Assembly: GCA_028701715.1 (NCBI GenBank)
Contig: JAQVQF010000024.1
Location: 1-15,629 of the forward strand
Direction of reading: 5' to 3'
DNA length: 15,629 nt
Origin: Eubacteriales bacterium
GTDB lineage: Bacteria; Bacillota; Clostridia; Oscillospirales; CAG-382
Shown: piece after piece, positions 1 to 6,793 of the stretch
Layout of the letters: every line of letters begins with the position of its first letter
Numbering within the stretch: position 1 is the stretch's first letter
Program-made: the position numbers and the translations under genes
The notes under the pieces: generated by a model
What the model was told of the DNA's origin: nothing
Databases searched by the model: none
What the model saw: the letters and a program-made list of their open reading frames with translations, nothing else

Positions 1-8
1 ATAAATAC

Positions 9-45
9 AAGAGCGCTTTACCGAAAAGGGAAAAGCGCTCTTTTT
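9..45. terminator. Hairpin terminator at the end of the ispH-S1 operon
   Basis: A perfect 11-bp stem (AAGAGCGCTTT, 9-19, with AAAGCGCTCTT, 32-42) closes a 12-nt loop just past the ispH-S1 stop codon. On the plus strand it runs into five T's (41-45). On the minus strand the tail is T-rich but broken (TTGTATTTAT). It probably ends the minus-strand operon and could also stop plus-strand transcription entering from the left. Confidence 0.75.
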
Positions 46-57
46 GAATGGTTTTTA

Positions 58-2121
58 TTATACCTGTGTGTCTTCGGCTTCGTTATCCGCGGCATTGCGG
101 TCGTCCGCGACATTGCGGTCGTCCGCGGCATTGCGGTCGTCCGCGGCATTGCGGTCGTCCGCCGCGGCGTTTGCCTTGGCGATATCCTCATCCGAAGCTT
201 CTTCCGGTTCAAGCAGCGCTTTTATGGAAAGGCTGACTCTGGTTTTATCGTCGTCGATAGCCGTAATTTTAACATCCATCCTGTCGCCGACCTTGAGAAC
301 CGAGGCGGGATTCGGAACAAATTTACGGCCTATCTGCGAGCAGTGAATAAGTCCGTCCACACCGGGAACGATTTCGGCGAAAGCGCCGAAGGGCATAATG
401 CTCACTATCGTTACGTTTACTATATCGTCAACCTTGTAGGTGTCGTTGAATATCTTCCAGGGGTTGGATTCCTCTGTCTTATAACCTAAAGAAATGCGTT
501 CCTTTTCACGGTCGGCTTCTTTTACGAACACCTCGACGGCATCACCGGGCTTGAACAGCTCCGCGGGATTTCGAGGTCTGCCCCAAAACATTTCCGAAAC
601 ATGAATCATACCGTCGGTAGGACCTATGTTGACGAAAGCGCCGTAGCTGGTGACAGAACGCACCGTGCCCTTTATCTTTTTGCCTATTTCAAGCGTTGAA
701 TAAAAATCGTCGAGGATTTGCTTGCGTTCCGCTTTTTTGGCGGAACGGATAGAGCCTACCACGCGTTTTCTCGCGGCGTTGTAGTCGATGACCTTTACGG
801 GAACTTTTTCATTTTTCAGGGATTCGAGCTCGGCGCCCATGCGTCCGCACTGCCCTGCGGGGACAAATACCCTGACACCGCCCACGTTGACGATGACGCC
901 GCCCTTAACCGCGTCTTTTACCACGCCGTGGAGGATTTCGCCGGTTTCATACGCTTCCGCTACCTTACCGGCATTTTTGGCTTCGTCAAGGCGTCTTTTC
1001 GACAGCATTACGGTGCCTTCGGTGTCAGAAAACTTGATGCAAACTGCGTCAATCGGATCGCCCACATGGAACGTGCTCATGTCGACATCACCGTCGGCAG
1101 AGATTTCGTCATATGGGAGTATTCCCGTATGCTTGGTTCCCAGGTCTACCTTGATTTCAGCCGGAGTGACTGCAAGAATGGTACCCGTTACCCTTTCTCC
1201 TGTATTTAAAGTTTTGAATGACTGATCCAAAAGTTCCGCAAAGCTGAGTTCCTGATTAGCGGTTTCTGTCATAGTTGTATTTACCTCCTGTATTATAACG
1301 CCTGGCGTCGAGGCGCCGGCAATTATTGCTATTTTTCCGTATTTTTTAATGTCCCCCGGAAACGGGATGAGGTCTTTGGCGTTTTCGATAAAAATTGTAT
1401 TATTACAGTGTTCCGTTGCAATTTTATACAGTTTTTCGGTGTTTGAACTGCCGCGGCTTCCCACTACCGCGACCATATCGGCCATGGACGAAAGCTCAAG
1501 GGCTTCCTTCTGGCGGATTTCCGTAACAGAGCATATTGTATCAGATATTTTGTCGTTTGTATATAGTGTTTTAAAATTATTCGCAAAAAGTTTCCAAACC
1601 GAGGTGTTAAAAGTGGTTTGAGAAACCGAAAAAACATTTTTGCCGTCGTTTTTCGCCTGTGCGATAAAAGCAAGAGCTTTGTCCGCTTCGGCAAAAACGC
1701 GGCATTCTCCTTTTACAAAAGACTTGATACCCAATACTTCCGGATGATTTTCGTCCCCCATTATTATGCATACGCTTTTGTCGGACGATTCCTCGGAAAC
1801 TATTTTATGTATCCTTGAAACATACGGACAGGTTGCGTCAATATAGCTGCGAACTCCGCGGGCAAGCTTTTCGTAAACGTCTTTCTGTTCGCCGTGAGTG
1901 CGTATGAATATAACGCCGTTTTCGGGAACCGAGTCTATTTCGGAGGAGGTTATGAATTTCACGCCGCGTCTTTTCAGATCGTCATTGAAGGTTTTATTGT
2001 GAATAAGCTCGCCGAGACAATAAACATCTCTTCCCTCGGAAAGCTCCTTTTCAAGCATTTCGACGGCGCGTTTTACACCCGGGCAAAAGCCCGCGTTTTT
2101 AGCGACGATAATTTCAGTCAT
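58..2121 (-). CDS. ispH: IspH–ribosomal protein S1 fusion (HMBPP reductase / four S1 domains)
   Basis: A 687-residue fusion. Residues 1-283 are 4-hydroxy-3-methylbut-2-enyl diphosphate reductase, the last step of the MEP pathway, which makes IPP and DMAPP with a 4Fe-4S cluster. The three cluster cysteines are C13 (GFCPGV), C98 (ATCPYV) and C197 (TICSVT). The substrate-site residues H41, H76 and H126-P-E128 are also present. Residues 284-635 hold four S1 RNA-binding domains (about 306-375, 393-460, 478-547, 564-634), as in the free Firmicute S1-like protein. Such fusions are known in Clostridia. The tail (651-687) is acidic and contains a six-residue repeat (AADDRN). It is the last gene of the cmk operon, 105 nt after plsC. 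An SD and ATG lie exactly at the domain junction (M284). Upstream of the first ATG there is only a weak GAGAG/GAAAG SD, within heptad repeats. Confidence 0.95.
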   Translation of the reverse strand: MTEIIVAKNAGFCPGVKRAVEMLEKELSEGRDVYCLGELIHNKTFNDDLKRRGVKFITSSEIDSVPENGVIFIRTHGEQKDVYEKLARGVRSYIDATCPYVSRIHKIVSEESSDKSVCIIMGDENHPEVLGIKSFVKGECRVFAEADKALAFIAQAKNDGKNVFSVSQTTFNTSVWKLFANNFKTLYTNDKISDTICSVTEIRQKEALELSSMADMVAVVGSRGSSNTEKLYKIATEHCNNTIFIENAKDLIPFPGDIKKYGKIAIIAGASTPGVIIQEVNTTMTETANQELSFAELLDQSFKTLNTGERVTGTILAVTPAEIKVDLGTKHTGILPYDEISADGDVDMSTFHVGDPIDAVCIKFSDTEGTVMLSKRRLDEAKNAGKVAEAYETGEILHGVVKDAVKGGVIVNVGGVRVFVPAGQCGRMGAELESLKNEKVPVKVIDYNAARKRVVGSIRSAKKAERKQILDDFYSTLEIGKKIKGTVRSVTSYGAFVNIGPTDGMIHVSEMFWGRPRNPAELFKPGDAVEVFVKEADREKERISLGYKTEESNPWKIFNDTYKVDDIVNVTIVSIMPFGAFAEIVPGVDGLIHCSQIGRKFVPNPASVLKVGDRMDVKITAIDDDKTRVSLSIKALLEPEEASDEDIAKANAAADDRNAADDRNAADDRNVADDRNAADNEAEDTQV
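91..162 (-). repeat. 18-bp in-frame tandem repeat in the S1 tail
   Basis: Four consecutive 18-bp units (91-108, 109-126, 127-144, 145-162). Three are identical and the second differs by one base (GAC for GGC), which gives the single Val in the protein. Each unit encodes Ala-Asp-Asp-Arg-Asn-Ala/Val. A degenerate partial unit lies beside them at 81-90. The repeat keeps the reading frame, so a change in copy number would alter only the length of the charged tail. Confidence 0.95.
1270..1289 (-). promoter_or_regulatory. Internal ribosome-binding site at the IspH/S1 junction
   Basis: On the minus strand an AGGAGG (1289-1284) lies 11 nt before an in-frame ATG (1272-1270), which is codon 284 of the fusion. 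This is the best SD in the gene and it falls exactly between the reductase and the S1 part. Initiation here would give a free four-domain S1 protein of 404 residues. It may be active, or a relic of two separate genes. Confidence 0.6.
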
Positions 2122-2122
2122 C

Positions 2123-2177
2123 TTTCAACTCTCAACTCTCAACTTTCAGCTTTCGGCTATCGCTGTCGACTGTCGCA
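2123..2177 (-). repeat. Degenerate heptanucleotide array between plsC and ispH
   Basis: About eight consecutive 7-nt units (one is 6 nt) fit the plus-strand consensus TYTCRRC: TTTCAAC, TCTCAAC, TCTCAAC, TTTCAGC, TTTCGGC, TATCGC, TGTCGAC, TGTCGCA. On the coding strand they read GTTGAGA/GTTGAAA and run up to the ispH start codon. The GAGAG and GAAAG cores are the only SD-like sequence for that start. The units become more diverged away from the gene. Confidence 0.75.
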
Positions 2178-2226
2178 GGTCATCGGTTATCCTGTTATTT
2201 TTATTTTATGCAAAAGCGGTATCCGT

Positions 2227-2820
2227 TCATTTATCAAACGGAGCGCAAACCTTTGAAAAAATGTAGTCGGTAATTTCCTGCTTGGTGGGGTTTTCGGATA
2301 TATTCGTATATTCCTCATAGGATACGGGCTTGTGAAAAATAATTTTTGTTCTTCGGAATATGCCCGGCTGACGGCGTTTTGTGACTATGGAGACCGGCAG
2401 CACCGTTGCCTTTGACATGCACGCTATCAAAGCAAGCCCGGCGTGCGCCTGCTGCGGTTCGGGGTTTATTTTGCGAATTCGCGTTCCTTGCGGAAAGATT
2501 CCCACACAGGCGCCCTTTTTAACCGCGCCTACGCATTCCCGCAGCGCTGCGGTGTCAAAGCCTTCTCGGTTTATCGGTATAGCGCCCACAACTCTAAACA
2601 CCCATCTCATGAAAGCGTGCTTTAAAAGCTCTTTTTTACCGATCCATATGGGCTTTGCTCTTATGGATACAGTGACAAGTATGGGATCCACATACGAAGA
2701 ATGATTGCCGCAGATAATATAGGGCGCGTCGGGTTCGTTTTCCCTACCTTCGACCTTTATCAGATAAAAAAATCTAAACGGATATTTTATAATGGCCTTA
2801 ACAATACTGTATGCGTTCAA
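2227..2820 (-). CDS. plsC: 1-acyl-sn-glycerol-3-phosphate acyltransferase (PlsC family)
   Basis: A 197-residue enzyme that transfers an acyl chain to lysophosphatidic acid to form phosphatidic acid at the membrane. The acyltransferase motifs occur in order: H40-SSYV-D45 (HX4D, catalytic), GAIPINREG (79-87), F109-P-Q-G-T-R114 and L141-P-V. The third motif has Gln111 where the family usually has Glu (FPEGTR). The length is short but normal for clostridial PlsC. The start is a TTG (2820), because an in-frame TAA lies five codons upstream and no ATG occurs before residue 71. An AAGGCGGTG stretch overlapping the udp stop serves as SD. Only 12 nt separate it from udp, so translation is probably coupled. 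plsC beside cmk and ispH is a common clostridial arrangement. Confidence 0.9.
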   Translation of the reverse strand: MNAYSIVKAIIKYPFRFFYLIKVEGRENEPDAPYIICGNHSSYVDPILVTVSIRAKPIWIGKKELLKHAFMRWVFRVVGAIPINREGFDTAALRECVGAVKKGACVGIFPQGTRIRKINPEPQQAHAGLALIACMSKATVLPVSIVTKRRQPGIFRRTKIIFHKPVSYEEYTNISENPTKQEITDYIFSKVCAPFDK

Positions 2821-2832
2821 ACCGACACCGCC

Positions 2833-3615
2833 TTAAGCCTTTATTTGCCGCTGGTCTTTTTGTATAACAAGACGGAAAGCTTCCACGGCGCATTTTATCG
2901 CGATATCGGTGTCAAAAACGCCGTTCTGACCAAGCCCGGCCTTTTCGCGCTCCTGATTCCAGACCGCCGCGAAAACCGCGGCGCATTTAAGGCCTCTCGA
3001 TGCGGCGACGGTGAAAAGCGCGGCCGATTCCATTTCGCTTGCCAATACCCCGAGCTTTTTATAAGCATTCCATTTGCTTTGCAGCATGTCCGAAACAGGC
3101 ATCCTTTCGGGAGAATGCTGTCCGTAAAACGAATCCTTTGCCTGTACCACGCCTATATGTGTTTTCGCGCCGAGTCCGAGCTTTTCGGAAGCACGGACGA
3201 GAGCAAGGGTCAGGTCGAAATCGGCGGTCGCGGGATAGCCTTCGGGTGCGTATTCGCGGCTTGTGCCGTCCTGCCTTACGGCGGACATGGCGATGACCAG
3301 GTCGCCGGCGCGTACCTTGGTGCTTATTCCGCCGCAGGTGCCCACGCGGATAAATTTTGTCGCTCCTATATTCGCAAGCTCCTCCATGGCTATAGCCGCG
3401 GAAGGGCCGCCTATCCCGGTGGATACCGCGCTTATTTTTACACCGTCAAGAAGCCCGGTGTATGCGGTAAATTCGCGGTTGGATACGACAAAACGCGGGT
3501 TATTAAAATGTGCCGCGATTTTTTCGCACCTTCCGGGATCCCCGGGAAGCATGACATATTCGCCGATATCGCCCGGCGAGCAGCGTATATGATATTGCAA
3601 TCCGTTTTCATTCAT
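2833..3615 (-). CDS. udp: Uridine phosphorylase (nucleoside phosphorylase family)
   Basis: A 260-residue cytoplasmic enzyme expected to split uridine with phosphate into uracil and ribose-1-phosphate (pyrimidine salvage). It aligns by eye over its whole length with E. coli Udp. Phosphate-site residues are G25-D-P-G-R29, R47 (NREF) and R90-V-G-T93. The base site has Q166 in FYGQ, and the ribose-binding E194-M-E196 is intact. The pair of Q166 with R168 in the E. coli enzyme is not obvious here because the loop is rearranged (FYGQHSPER), so base preference may differ. It lies between cmk and plsC, which are usually adjacent in Clostridia. The SD is weak: only AGAAAG about 17 nt upstream of the ATG. 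Confidence 0.88.
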   Translation of the reverse strand: MNENGLQYHIRCSPGDIGEYVMLPGDPGRCEKIAAHFNNPRFVVSNREFTAYTGLLDGVKISAVSTGIGGPSAAIAMEELANIGATKFIRVGTCGGISTKVRAGDLVIAMSAVRQDGTSREYAPEGYPATADFDLTLALVRASEKLGLGAKTHIGVVQAKDSFYGQHSPERMPVSDMLQSKWNAYKKLGVLASEMESAALFTVAASRGLKCAAVFAAVWNQEREKAGLGQNGVFDTDIAIKCAVEAFRLVIQKDQRQIKA

Positions 3616-3636
3616 TTATATAACCATAACTTTCTG

Positions 3637-3660
3637 TTAAACCGCTAAACCGTTAAACCG
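3637..3660 (-). repeat. Three octanucleotide repeats in front of udp
   Basis: Three adjacent 8-nt units (TTAAACCG, CTAAACCG, TTAAACCG) lie 22 nt upstream of the udp start. On the coding strand they read CGGTTTAA. Near-identical 8-nt units occur upstream of the cmk promoter at 4503-4526. Confidence 0.7.
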
Positions 3661-3673
3661 TAACCTTTTAATG

Positions 3674-3712
3674 TTTACGGCTTGCCGAAACTGCGGTTTT
3701 TCAAACCGTAAA
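3674..3712 (-). other. Overlapping hairpins in the cmk–udp spacer
   Basis: The 137-nt spacer between cmk and udp can form two stems that exclude each other. One pairs TTTACGG (3674-3680) with CCGTAAA (3706-3712). The other pairs CGGTTT (3694-3699) with AAACCG (3703-3708) around a 3-nt loop. A small CGGC/GCCG stem (3679-3688) is also possible. No T-run follows on the minus strand, so a simple terminator is unlikely; processing or mRNA stability is an alternative role. Confidence 0.4.
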
Positions 3713-3752
3713 GAAAAATTTTGGTAGAAATATTAATCCTTCAATCGCAACC

Positions 3753-4433
3753 CTACACGGTCTGTATTGTTTTTCGTATTATTTCGGCGGCTTTTTCAAG
3801 GGTCTGCTCCTCCGCAAAACCGCTGTTGTCGAAAACAATCGCATCGGAAGCGGGCACCGCGGGAGCTATATCTCTGTTTCTGTCGTTGGCGTCGCGCTTT
3901 GTCATATCGTTTTTAATATCCTCAAGCTTGACATCCTGCCCCTTTTGGGTTAGTTCGCCGTAGCGTCTTTCCGCTCTGTCGTCGTCGGAAGCGTGCAGAA
4001 ATATTTTTACATCGGCGTCGGGAAGTATCACGGTGCCTATGTCGCGTCCGTCCATGACACAGTCGTTATTCCTTGCCGTTTCTCTCTGTATATCTAAAAG
4101 GAATGCTCTGACCTCGGGTATTTTTGAAACATCGGAAGCATAAACCGAAGCGACGGGCGTGCGTATTTCGTCTCCGATCTTAGTTCCGTTTAAATAAACC
4201 GCGTTCCCGCCGTTTTCCAGAGTCATTTTTATGTCAATTTTCTCAAGACAGCGAATAATGCCTTCGCGGTCGTCGGAAGAAACACCCTGCTTGCGGACAT
4301 AAAGTCCGACGGTGCGGTAAAGCGCTCCGGTGTCGATATAAACAAGCCCGAAACGTTTTGCAAGATTCTTTGCCAAGGTGGATTTTCCGCTTCCGCTGGG
4401 TCCGTCGATGGCAATGTTTATATGACGCTTCAC
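3753..4433 (-). CDS. cmk: Cytidylate kinase (CMP/dCMP kinase)
   Basis: A 226-residue enzyme that phosphorylates CMP and dCMP with ATP. It has the P-loop G11-PSGSGKS-T19, the Y33-IDTGALYR-40 motif of the family, the CMP-binding D128-GRD-131, and the lid region RDANDRNR (180-187). Length matches the 224-residue B. subtilis enzyme. I place the start at a GTG (4433): a GGAGG lies 6 nt upstream, and the protein then begins directly before the first beta strand. The ATG 24 nt further upstream (4457) would add eight residues ending in Ala, and the SD would lie inside the coding sequence. It is the first gene of the operon, behind a near-consensus promoter. Confidence 0.95.
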   Translation of the reverse strand: MKRHINIAIDGPSGSGKSTLAKNLAKRFGLVYIDTGALYRTVGLYVRKQGVSSDDREGIIRCLEKIDIKMTLENGGNAVYLNGTKIGDEIRTPVASVYASDVSKIPEVRAFLLDIQRETARNNDCVMDGRDIGTVILPDADVKIFLHASDDDRAERRYGELTQKGQDVKLEDIKNDMTKRDANDRNRDIAPAVPASDAIVFDNSGFAEEQTLEKAAEIIRKTIQTV

Positions 4434-4439
4434 AGCTAT

Positions 4440-4444
4440 CCTCC
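4440..4444 (-). promoter_or_regulatory. SD that fixes the cmk start at GTG
   Basis: GGAGG on the minus strand, 6 nt before GTG 4433. It lies inside the reading frame of the longer ATG-initiated ORF, and so argues for the shorter protein. Confidence 0.75.
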
Positions 4445-4473
4445 GAAAATTATTCAATAATATTACAACATAT

Positions 4474-4501
4474 ATTGTAACATCATTTTAAAAAATGTCA
4501 A
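4474..4501 (-). promoter_or_regulatory. Sigma-A-type promoter of the cmk operon
   Basis: TTGACA (4501-4496, perfect -35), a 16-nt spacer, then TACAAT (4479-4474, 5 of 6). It lies about 40 nt upstream of the cmk SD. An inverted repeat TTACAA-N6-TTGTAA (4463-4480 on the plus strand) covers the -10 element and the likely start site, as an operator might. Confidence 0.8.
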
Positions 4502-4502
4502 G

Positions 4503-4526
4503 CCTTTAAACCTTTAAACGGTTAAA
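4503..4526 (-). repeat. Octanucleotide repeats just upstream of the cmk promoter
   Basis: Three adjacent 8-nt units on the plus strand: CCTTTAAA, CCTTTAAA, CGGTTAAA. They abut the -35 element, and the last bases of the array come right before TTGACA on the minus strand. The GGTTTAA core is shared with the array in front of udp. Confidence 0.65.
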
Positions 4527-4559
4527 AACACTATCCGCGCTTTAACATTAAGTGCGCGT

Positions 4560-4594
4560 AAAAAAATCACAGCACATTGAGCAGCTGTGATTTT
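4560..4594 (-). terminator. Rho-independent terminator of the surface operon
   Basis: A perfect 11-bp stem (AAAATCACAGC, 4563-4573, with GCTGTGATTTT, 4584-4594) around a 10-nt loop. Read on the minus strand it is followed by seven T's (4566-4560). It lies 40 nt after the stop codon of the DUF4855-like gene. Confidence 0.9.
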
Positions 4595-4633
4595 ATATAT
4601 ACATATTCCGAAAAATTATACCTAAGCCGTGCG

Positions 4634-6793
4634 TTATACGGTTTTCTTTTTAATCCTTTTATTACAGATAAAGGCGATCGCGGTCGTTATAATCGCAACG
4701 CTCAAAACGACAGCCGCCGTGATAAGTCCTTTGTTTGATTTGTCCGATTTATCAGGCAGTGTTGTTTCGTTGCTTTCCGCTGACTGCTCGACGCTTGCTT
4801 CGCTCGCTTCGCTCGTTTCCTCCGAGCTTTCCGAGGAAGCGGATACGACTGTTACCTTAACGGTATGTGTGCAGGTTTGATCGTAACTGTCGGTGACCGT
4901 AAGGGTTATTTCGTCCTCACCGGCGAAGCCCTCGTTCGGGGTGTACAGCAGAGCCGCATTTGTGGTGAGGACCGTAACCTTCCCATTAAGCGCGCTTGCC
5001 TTCACCACAAGACCGGGTATATAGCAATCCGTATTGACGGTAAAATTGATCCTGTTCCTTTTGGAATCGGTTTCCGCCGTAAATTCCTCCGCGACGACGG
5101 AAGGAGCGCTTATATCATAGGTTCCCTTTATAAATTTATAAGTTATGTCATATAGGTAGTTCATATAAAGGTCGTCCGAGGTATAAAACTTGTATATCGT
5201 ACCCGGACCCGCTCCCTGATAAAAGGTCTGCAGCGTGTTCATATAACCGTATTTCCATCCGTAATAAAGGTAGCTTTCGTAAATCGCACCGTATTTACGG
5301 TTATTTTCGGCGGAATTGAAATTGCCCGGCTCCGCCGTTTCGATTTCGACGCCGAGGCCGTATTTTTTTATCTGCGAGGCGAATTCCGACAGCATATCCG
5401 TTTCAAAATAATCGTTGAAAATAAGATTCGGCTGCATAACCGCGCCGTCAAAGCCGTATTCATCCCATTTGTCGAAGCCTTCGGAAAGATAATAAGGATC
5501 GAACAGCAGGCAAAACCCGTTATAATTTTCGTCAATATATGCTTTGGTTTCGGTTATCAGCTGACCCTCGTGGTCCGAATCCTCGTTTGCCACCGATTCA
5601 CGGTACCAGTAAAACCCGACAAGCTCAAGGTTTTGAAAATTCTGCTCGTTAAAAAGGGATATGACCTTATCGATATACCATTCGATAACGGCGGTGCGTT
5701 CCGCGAGGGTGCGTGTGTATTCGGTTTTTCCGTCGCCGTTTATGTCGCCGAAAGCCTTTGACTGCATGGTCGGGTAAGGTATCGTAAGGAAAACCTTTAT
5801 TTTATTGTCGGTGCCGAGAGAGGCGTTCATGGTTCCGGCGGCTTCCTCAAGCGCTTTGACGTTATAGCCGTCCTTGAAGGTGTTGGATATGTAAAGCTCC
5901 CAGTCGGACATGACCGCTCCGCTTTTTCCGCTTGTTTTAACCAGCCGTCCCCCGGAGGGGTAATCCACATGGCAGGGCACGAACGCAACCGAGTCGAACA
6001 TGGTGTCGATTATACTGCCGTCCCCGTCAAGATAAGCTATGTACGGGAGCAGCTCCTTTGATGTGTTGTCGGCAATCGATTGATCCGTATAATATCCGTC
6101 ATAAATTTTAATTATACTTCCCGCACCGTTCATGGCTTCGGAATATTTGGGGTAAACACCCTTATCCTCTTCCTCCGTATATGCGGGGATTTCAATACAA
6201 CCCGTCGTATCGTCGTTCCCGTATATCTCGACCTCATCGCAGTAGACGAACACATCGCTTGCGAACTCTATTTTAACATACTGCGCCTTATACGGTTCGT
6301 CAAACTCAAAAGTGTATTTTTTCTTCTGTGCCGTTGCCGAATATATGGGGAGCGTGTCGCAGCTGCCGCATTTTACGTAATTTTCGCCGTCGGCGGATAG
6401 ATAGATATTGAGGAAGGAAGGCGCGTATACGCCGTAATTGTAATGGAGAAAATCCGCTGAAAAGCCCGATATCCGCATTTCCTTGCCGAAATCGAAGCAA
6501 ATAAACCGCGAATAGCCGCGGAATGCTCTGTAATACCCGGTGACTTTATCATTTACCGCGGCATAAACTCCGTCGGTAAGGCATAAACTGTCGTCAATAT
6601 CGTACTTGCCGCCGTCTGCGGAATAATTTCTGTAGGAATATTCCACGGAAGCGCCGAATTCGACGGCATACGGCTTGTTCAGGGCTATATTATATTCTTG
6701 GTTATCGGAAGAAGCGGATCCCTCAAGCGTGACGCACACAGGCAGCAGCATGACAATTACCAATAAAATTATTAACTTTTTATTCATCGGCAT
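4634..6793 (-). CDS. Membrane-anchored surface protein: discoidin-like, DUF4855-like and Ig/cadherin-like domains
   Basis: 719 residues. A signal peptide (1 to about 27; KK, hydrophobic run, GSASS) precedes a discoidin/F5-8C-like galactose-binding fold (about 35-195: NIALNKPY, SLCLTDGVY, FICFDFGKEMRISGF, AQYVKIEFAS). Residues about 210-560 resemble DUF4855, a TIM-barrel family with glycoside-hydrolase-like features (DSVAFVP, SDWELYISNTF, ELVGFYWYRES, GFDGAVMQPNLIFND). A GDINGDGKTE loop inside it looks like a calcium-binding loop. Then follow an Ig/cadherin-like domain (about 570-665), a Ser/Glu-rich spacer, a transmembrane helix (689-710) and a basic tail NKRIKKKTV. The start ATG (6793) overlaps the end of the SGNH gene by 14 nt; a second in-frame ATG (6787) is possible. 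It probably binds or cleaves glycans at the cell surface. The substrate is unknown and the DUF4855 call is from memory of the family. Confidence 0.8.
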   Translation of the reverse strand: MPMNKKLIILLVIVMLLPVCVTLEGSASSDNQEYNIALNKPYAVEFGASVEYSYRNYSADGGKYDIDDSLCLTDGVYAAVNDKVTGYYRAFRGYSRFICFDFGKEMRISGFSADFLHYNYGVYAPSFLNIYLSADGENYVKCGSCDTLPIYSATAQKKKYTFEFDEPYKAQYVKIEFASDVFVYCDEVEIYGNDDTTGCIEIPAYTEEEDKGVYPKYSEAMNGAGSIIKIYDGYYTDQSIADNTSKELLPYIAYLDGDGSIIDTMFDSVAFVPCHVDYPSGGRLVKTSGKSGAVMSDWELYISNTFKDGYNVKALEEAAGTMNASLGTDNKIKVFLTIPYPTMQSKAFGDINGDGKTEYTRTLAERTAVIEWYIDKVISLFNEQNFQNLELVGFYWYRESVANEDSDHEGQLITETKAYIDENYNGFCLLFDPYYLSEGFDKWDEYGFDGAVMQPNLIFNDYFETDMLSEFASQIKKYGLGVEIETAEPGNFNSAENNRKYGAIYESYLYYGWKYGYMNTLQTFYQGAGPGTIYKFYTSDDLYMNYLYDITYKFIKGTYDISAPSVVAEEFTAETDSKRNRINFTVNTDCYIPGLVVKASALNGKVTVLTTNAALLYTPNEGFAGEDEITLTVTDSYDQTCTHTVKVTVVSASSESSEETSEASEASVEQSAESNETTLPDKSDKSNKGLITAAVVLSVAIITTAIAFICNKRIKKKTV

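Noticed and set aside
91..162. Regular short repeats that could suggest a CRISPR array
   Set aside because: The 18-bp units are directly adjacent with no spacers and are in frame inside the S1 coding sequence.
44..346. Plus-strand ORF with Ser/Ala-rich repeats opposite the S1 tail
   Set aside because: It is the antisense image of the repeat and has no SD; the minus-strand gene has four clear S1 domains.
2701..3648. A 315-codon plus-strand ORF covering udp
   Set aside because: It lies wholly opposite a complete uridine phosphorylase gene, has no recognisable motif, and its composition is that of a shadow frame.
4434..4457. Eight-residue N-terminal extension of Cmk (start at ATG 4457)
   Set aside because: The GGAGG SD for GTG 4433 lies inside it, and the shorter protein matches family length.
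4790..4835. Repeated GCTTCGCTC-type sequence near the end of the surface protein gene
   Set aside because: It is codon repetition of a Ser/Glu/Ala spacer before the transmembrane anchor, which is ordinary for wall-spanning proteins.
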